Assembly (NCBI GenBank): GCA_027315065.1
Contig: DAHUYT010000019.1
Span: forward strand, 1-37,031
Length of the DNA stretch: 37,031 bases
DNA from: Nitrososphaerota archaeon
Lineage (GTDB): Archaea > Thermoproteota > Nitrososphaeria > Nitrososphaerales > Nitrosopumilaceae
Direction of reading: 5' to 3'
Part shown: positions 33,187 to 37,031 of the stretch, piece by piece
How the letters are laid out: each line of letters begins with the position of its first letter
How positions within the stretch are numbered: the stretch's first letter is position 1
The notes under the pieces: model-generated
What the model saw: the letters and a program-made list of their open reading frames with translations, nothing else
What the model was told of the DNA's origin: nothing
Database searches by the model: none
Made by a program: the position numbers and the translations under genes

Positions 33187-33738
33187 ATGGTGGAATTCTT
33201 CACCCGATATCCAAAGACAATGTCACTCTTAGATGGAATGAGGGAGAGGGTTAAAGTGGACAAAAATGGAGTAGAACAACTCACTATTGTCGTAAGGAAA
33301 AGCGTTGACGATATGCTAAAAATCTTCGCTCATGAGGGTTTTACTCATGTCAAGTTTGAACATAAACAAACATTGCAAATAGGCCACGGTCTTTCATTGA
33401 AACTGAAAAAACCATGGGAAATGCATGTCAGATTATTAGAAATGAAAAAAGGCTTGGTAGCAATACAAGCCGAAGTAGAGGTTTCACGAGACTATTTACA
33501 GCACCTCTTTTGTCAACGAACACCAGTTTTATACGAAATCGAGTCTCTTCTCAAGAAGCATCAAATTGAATATAAAATCTGGAATGAAAGAATAAGAAAA
33601 TATGTCAAGGCAGTTGTAGACAATTACAAGGTTCAGCTTAAAACCCCAAGCTTTCCAGTTTTGGCTTGGAAGCCAATGGTATTTTTCATAGGGGCAACAG
33701 GCATCCTATACCTCTTCAAATATATCTTGACAATTTAA
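33187..33738 (+). CDS. Unknown protein with a C-terminal membrane anchor
   Basis: A 183-residue protein. The body (1-150) is charged and mixed alpha/beta (VEQLTIVVRKSVDDMLKIF, LLEMKKGLVAIQAEVEVSRD); the last 25 residues form one membrane helix (PMVFFIGATGILYLFKYILT), so it is a tail-anchored protein facing the cytoplasm. A TTTTAATAG element about 26 bp before the ATG fits a leaderless start. Not recognised. Confidence 0.6.
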   Translation: MVEFFTRYPKTMSLLDGMRERVKVDKNGVEQLTIVVRKSVDDMLKIFAHEGFTHVKFEHKQTLQIGHGLSLKLKKPWEMHVRLLEMKKGLVAIQAEVEVSRDYLQHLFCQRTPVLYEIESLLKKHQIEYKIWNERIRKYVKAVVDNYKVQLKTPSFPVLAWKPMVFFIGATGILYLFKYILTI

Positions 33739-33809
33739 GGCGCCTTACAAAATAGAGCGGTTATATCATTTGGTTCAAATCTTAAATCAATCCTCTACCT
33801 AGATAATAC

Positions 33810-34253
33810 ATGGCAATGTCATGGCATGACAGCAGCCATAGACTAAATACACATGATCTAGAATACATGAAAAAAGTTGACTATTTGTGGAACCGCCTTT
33901 CCTGGCCACAAAGACTTGCGATATCATCAGCTATAACCAATAACACATTAAGACAGGAAAACAGCAAACACTGTGTTATTGGAGAAGCAATCAGCATAAA
34001 AAAGAAGAACACTCCTCCGCATAACAATTCATTTGCATATAAGATTCTGAGAGTTATCAAAATAATGTTTTATGATGGTCCCAGTTATGACAACCTACTA
34101 GATAGAGAAATAACAAGAGAGGAAAAAAAGATTCTAAACGATATTTATTATGCAAAAATAGGTAACAAGGAACACCTATACAAAAGGGCAAATGAATTAG
34201 TCAGATTCCACATCACCAACATTTGTACATCATTTAGAAATCTTCCAATGTAA
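33810..34253 (+). CDS. Unknown basic soluble protein
   Basis: A 147-residue helical, lysine-rich protein (KVDYLWNRLSWPQRLAIS, LDREITREEKKILNDIYYAK, HLYKRANELVRFHI). No metal or membrane motif. It lies between two other unknown genes on the same strand. No family recognised. Confidence 0.55.
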   Translation: MAMSWHDSSHRLNTHDLEYMKKVDYLWNRLSWPQRLAISSAITNNTLRQENSKHCVIGEAISIKKKNTPPHNNSFAYKILRVIKIMFYDGPSYDNLLDREITREEKKILNDIYYAKIGNKEHLYKRANELVRFHITNICTSFRNLPM

Positions 34254-34344
34254 CGCCAGTTTAGACCGGATAACTAGTATAAAATGGGATTTATTCCTAA
34301 GATGGAATTGAACCTTTAATTAGAATTTTTTATAATTACATGTT

Positions 34345-34878
34345 ATGAGTACATCCAATCTTCCCCTCTCACTGAAATTCTATGGCGTATCCCCTTGGGA
34401 ATTAGAAGTACTATACAGCCTTCTTCACAACTTGTTTCAAGTAGAGGAAAATAAACAAGAACAACCAGACGAAGATTTTACCACAATGATCGATTTTATT
34501 TTTCCTCTTGCATTCAATGATGACTTTTTCAAGTGGTTTGGAAATGCAAGATGGGACAAGTTCAAGGCAATTCTAAAGGAGTTGAAAAGACGTCGTGGAG
34601 GAGGAAAAACATTGCGGGTTTACATGAAATTTATCGGCAAGCCAAACATAAAATTCATGCTTGATCTAGGCGATAAAAATTTATTTGATTCGGCAGTAGA
34701 GAAGACAAATTTTGTTTTAGAACTTCTTCCTTATCATCTTGATCCACTCAAGATACCTGCCAATATCACGGAAGTTGTGTATTATTTTGATGATAGAACT
34801 GGGAGATGGAACATTAATTCAGCCACAACAGAAGATGAAACATACATATTTTCACAAAACGAATGGAAAATCACTTAA
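34345..34878 (+). CDS. Unknown protein
   Basis: A 177-residue acidic/basic soluble protein with an F-rich core (FTTMIDFIFPLAFNDDFFKW) and a basic patch (LKELKRRRGGGKTLRVYMKF). The last part (TEVVYYFDDRTGRWNINSAT) resembles a strand pair. Upstream TATA-like TTTTTATAATTA (about 34326-34337) supports the ATG. It converges with the gene at 34871, sharing 8 bp. Not recognised. Confidence 0.55.
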   Translation: MSTSNLPLSLKFYGVSPWELEVLYSLLHNLFQVEENKQEQPDEDFTTMIDFIFPLAFNDDFFKWFGNARWDKFKAILKELKRRRGGGKTLRVYMKFIGKPNIKFMLDLGDKNLFDSAVEKTNFVLELLPYHLDPLKIPANITEVVYYFDDRTGRWNINSATTEDETYIFSQNEWKIT

Positions 34879-35305
34879 TTTCTTTTTCTAAAGGTTCTAG
34901 TAGAGAGTTTAATTCACGATATTTTTTTTCTATAAAATCCAAAGACTCTTCGAGCTTCTTAGATTTACCATATTTGTATCTGATGAGTTCCCTGTGCCTC
35001 CAGAAATTCTTTCCTTCTCCGACTGACATGGTACTAAAATAATCTGGACTTTTCAGGTTATCAGGAAGTTTGATATTGTAAGGAAAGAGAAATTCCGCCA
35101 TAAACCATTCGTCACCGTCAGGATAATCAGAACCTGTTTCAATATCAAAGAAGAGATGGAGAAGGTTAGTTTGCATGAGACCGTCATCTCTCATGGTGGG
35201 ATGCTTTATGTTTGACTTTTTAAAATCCAGGTTCAGAAGACTGGGTTCAAAGTATCCCCGAATAATTGATTTTCGGAATATTTTGTTAACTTCCTCTAAA
35301 TTCAA
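34871..35305 (-). CDS. Unknown protein
   Basis: A 144-residue soluble protein, acidic middle (FFDIETGSDYPDGDEWFMAE) and a helical charged tail (KLEESLDFIEKKYRELNSLL). No motif recognised. It is transcribed away from the recombinase gene that begins 78 bp beyond its start. Convergent with the preceding unknown gene. Confidence 0.55.
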   Translation of the reverse strand: MNLEEVNKIFRKSIIRGYFEPSLLNLDFKKSNIKHPTMRDDGLMQTNLLHLFFDIETGSDYPDGDEWFMAEFLFPYNIKLPDNLKSPDYFSTMSVGEGKNFWRHRELIRYKYGKSKKLEESLDFIEKKYRELNSLLEPLEKEIK

Positions 35306-35382
35306 TGTAGAACTACTCTTCTGTTCATCATGCTAATAACTTATACTAACCGATAAATGCGTATAGAATAACCTCAACTTTT

Positions 35383-36510
35383 TTGTATTCCAGTTTTGAC
35401 TCTTATCTGTTGACAATACAAGAAGACGCACTCCAGCCATTCCTTGACAGGATATTCGTCTCCTCCCACAGCCTCAACACGGTGAAGTCCTACAGGGCTG
35501 GAATCAATCAGTTTTCACAATTCTTGGATCAGAGGTACCAAGCGAGAGAATTTGAAATAATATTTAGGATAAAAGATGGAAGATTAGATGTTTACAGAAT
35601 CCTAGACGAGTTTGTTGTACATCTAGATAAGCAGGGATACAAACCAAGGACAATACGCGCATGGGTAGCACCGGTCAAAGAGTATCTCAGATATAACGGC
35701 ATCAAGATTTACTCGGAAGATTGCAGACAGGCCGTAAAGATGCCGAAAAAAACCGTCACCAGAGAAGAACCCCTTACAAAAGAGATTTTGGTACGGCTGT
35801 TGCATGTGCTTCCAATCAAAATTCAAACTGCCATTTTGGTTGCATGTGCAAGCGGCATGAGAATAGGCGAACTGGTTCAGTTGAGGATTTCAGATGTCGA
35901 TTTTGACTCTGTCCCTACAAGAGTTACGATAAGAGCTGAAACAACAAAAGGAAAAGTTGGTCGGGAAACATATCTCACTTCTGAAGCCACTACCATGCTG
36001 AAAGACTTCTTAAAACGCGAATACAAGTATGAGACAGACAAATTCGGCAATGCGGTAAAACACACAACAATCTTCGGTTCGATCTTTAACGATACAGGAA
36101 AGGGACGTAGGAAGATTGATTATGATTTAGTCCAACATGCAGAGAATGTGTTGGGTCGCTCCCTTCGTTGGCACATAAGTAAGATACCCGAGCTCAATGC
36201 TTTTAGTGAAAACGGCAGAAGATCCATACATTTTCATGCGTTCAGGAAATTCTTCAGGACTACGGTAGGAAATGCGGTAGGAAGAGATTATGCAGAAGCG
36301 CTAATGGGTCATGTTTTCTATCTTGATACCTACTACAATTTACCAGTGGAAAAACGAAGGGAGATGTATCTGAAAGCAGAGCCGTACCTTACAATTTCTG
36401 ACTTCGCACAAGTAGAAAAAAATCTCAACAAAATGGCAGAAAGGCAGAGAGAAATACAGGAGGCACTAGCCAAGTTTGGTCTTAAACTGGTAAACTCTCT
36501 TGATCTCTAG
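35383..36510 (+). CDS. Tyrosine recombinase / integrase
   Basis: A 375-residue protein from TTG. An N-terminal SAM-like core-binding domain (about 13-115: LNTVKSYRAGINQFSQFL, YKPRTIRAWVAPVKEYLRY) precedes the catalytic domain with R160 (SGMRIGELVQLRISDVD), a beta-hairpin Lys (K189/K191), H285-x2-R288 (FHAFRKFF), H310 (LMGH) and nucleophile Y317 or Y318 (YLDTYYNL). The full R-K-H-R-H-Y set is present, so it should be active. It ends in a helical tail (about 340-370). Length exceeds XerA, so an element integrase is more likely. Upstream and downstream genes are unknown or small, fitting an integrated element. Confidence 0.9.
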   Translation: MYSSFDSYLLTIQEDALQPFLDRIFVSSHSLNTVKSYRAGINQFSQFLDQRYQAREFEIIFRIKDGRLDVYRILDEFVVHLDKQGYKPRTIRAWVAPVKEYLRYNGIKIYSEDCRQAVKMPKKTVTREEPLTKEILVRLLHVLPIKIQTAILVACASGMRIGELVQLRISDVDFDSVPTRVTIRAETTKGKVGRETYLTSEATTMLKDFLKREYKYETDKFGNAVKHTTIFGSIFNDTGKGRRKIDYDLVQHAENVLGRSLRWHISKIPELNAFSENGRRSIHFHAFRKFFRTTVGNAVGRDYAEALMGHVFYLDTYYNLPVEKRREMYLKAEPYLTISDFAQVEKNLNKMAERQREIQEALAKFGLKLVNSLDL

Positions 36511-36586
36511 CTGTTGTTTTTATCAGAATCCGCGGGGAACTTTTACAATACTGTCCATTTTCTAGACTCTCCTTACTATTAGAGAT

Positions 36587-36626
36587 GTAAACAAATGTAA
36601 ACGTTTTTTCGTTGACAATTGTTTAC
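36587..36626. repeat. Large hairpin with a T6 loop downstream of the recombinase
   Basis: The arms GTAAACAAATGTAAACG (36587-36603) and CGTTGACAATTGTTTAC (36610-36626) pair over 17 bp with 2 mismatches around TTTTTT. The left arm also holds a direct repeat of GTAAAC. It lies 77 bp after the recombinase stop. It could be a recombination or regulatory site, or a terminator; not an ordinary archaeal oligo-T terminator because of the size of the stem. Confidence 0.55.
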
Positions 36627-36640
36627 TTTCAAAATAATGC

Positions 36641-36666
36641 CAAATCCCTTTCCACTACGGGATTTG
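36641..36666. repeat. Perfect 8-bp stem hairpin
   Basis: CAAATCCC (36641-36648) and GGGATTTG (36659-36666) flank a 10-nt loop. It directly follows the larger hairpin and lies 39 bp before the zinc-protein ATG. Role unknown. Confidence 0.5.
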
Positions 36667-36705
36667 TACAAAGAATAATTAACAGACGCGCTATTGCCTA
36701 ATACG

Positions 36706-36978
36706 ATGTTTTGCTGGTGTGGTCATCATGCTAGATACCACAGGACACAGACGCCAAACAAGTGCTCGAAATGTGAGGAGTGTCCATATTACAGGCCGCG
36801 TCAGAACGCTAATCTGAGATCAAGACTTGGTAGGACAACCATGAAGGCCAGATTTGACGGCATATGCAAGTCATGCGGTCTTGAGATAAAGGCGGGGGAA
36901 CATGACATAACTAATGATGATTCTGGAAAATGGATCCATAAAGGCTGTCACCCTGATGAAAACCAACCACCTGTCTGA
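36706..36978 (+). CDS. Small cysteine-rich, probably zinc-binding protein
   Basis: A 90-residue protein with two metal-ligand groups. First: C3, C5, HH and H around 7-12, then CSKCEEC (about 20-25). Second: CKSCG (about 55) with E-H and KWIHKGCH near the end. An ATG start at 36706 is preferred; an in-frame TTG at 36694 would add four residues. The composition suggests a DNA/RNA- or protein-binding adaptor, not an enzyme. Its closeness to the recombinase and two hairpins hints at shared mobile origin. Confidence 0.6.
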   Translation: MFCWCGHHARYHRTQTPNKCSKCEECPYYRPRQNANLRSRLGRTTMKARFDGICKSCGLEIKAGEHDITNDDSGKWIHKGCHPDENQPPV

Positions 36979-37031
36979 TGTGCAACTTACGTGTATGGCA
37001 GAATCAAATGATAGTCTTGGCATACAAAGCT

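Noticed and set aside
33771-33780. GGTTCAAATC resembling a tRNA T-loop
   Set aside because: The flanking bases do not form a proper T-stem and no acceptor or anticodon arm could be built around it.

Overview
The window looks like a chromosomal segment of an ammonia-oxidising archaeon of the Thaumarchaeota/Nitrososphaerota, most likely the low-GC Nitrosopumilales. This is inferred from the archaeal information-processing genes (Rpo3, eL18, uL13, uS9, eL43, the Rrp4/Rrp41/Rrp42 exosome, SBDS, Pcc1, prefoldin beta, Nob1, a helicase-less XPF), the seven-cysteine archaeal ferredoxins, CofE, many TTG/GTG starts, and TATA-like boxes about 25-30 bp before start codons (leaderless style). No rRNA, tRNA or CRISPR array was found.

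Region by region: (1) 1-1300 is an accessory patch with a hicB antitoxin, the 5' part of its hicA toxin partner running off the edge, and an MNT nucleotidyltransferase/winged-helix antitoxin followed by a broken HEPN gene. (2) 1283-5767 is a metal-resistance block. The copper ATPase CopA and a TRASH-domain regulator diverge around an 18-bp perfect palindrome. Next come a decayed transposase remnant and an arsenite methyltransferase (ArsM) divergent from an HxlR-type regulator. (3) 5931-8221 holds a seven-cysteine ferredoxin and small membrane or unknown proteins. (4) 8267-10461 is a two-gene unit of a winged-helix-like protein and a large AAA+ ATPase, functionally unassigned. (5) 10703-12261 has htpX and msrB diverging around a 33-nt near-perfect palindrome, then a 35-codon putative C2H2 mini-protein behind another palindrome. 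(6) 12331-17884 has a long coiled-coil protein, a membrane GT2 glycosyltransferase, a fused ferredoxin and a rhodanese. (7) 17985-20010 has NAD kinase, Nob1 and a second rhodanese.

(8) 24525-20048 (minus) is a compact RNA-processing/translation operon: SBDS, rrp4, rrp41, rrp42, eL43, pcc1 and prefoldin beta, with XPF close behind. (9) 24596-27505 (plus) is rpo3, eL18, uL13 and uS9, then a sugar-nucleotidyltransferase where archaea often keep rpoN/rpoK. (10) 31310-27492 (minus) carries two complete, differently built isopropylmalate isomerase pairs in tandem. (11) 31369-32845 has an exported membrane-anchored protein and CofE. (12) 32846-37031 is accessory: four unrecognised genes, a tyrosine recombinase, two hairpins and a small zinc-binding protein.

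The most interesting signals are the symmetric palindrome between htpX and msrB, the wHTH/AAA+ pair, the paired leuCD sets, the operator overlapping the MNT start codon with its broken HEPN partner, and the unknown-gene patch beside the recombinase.
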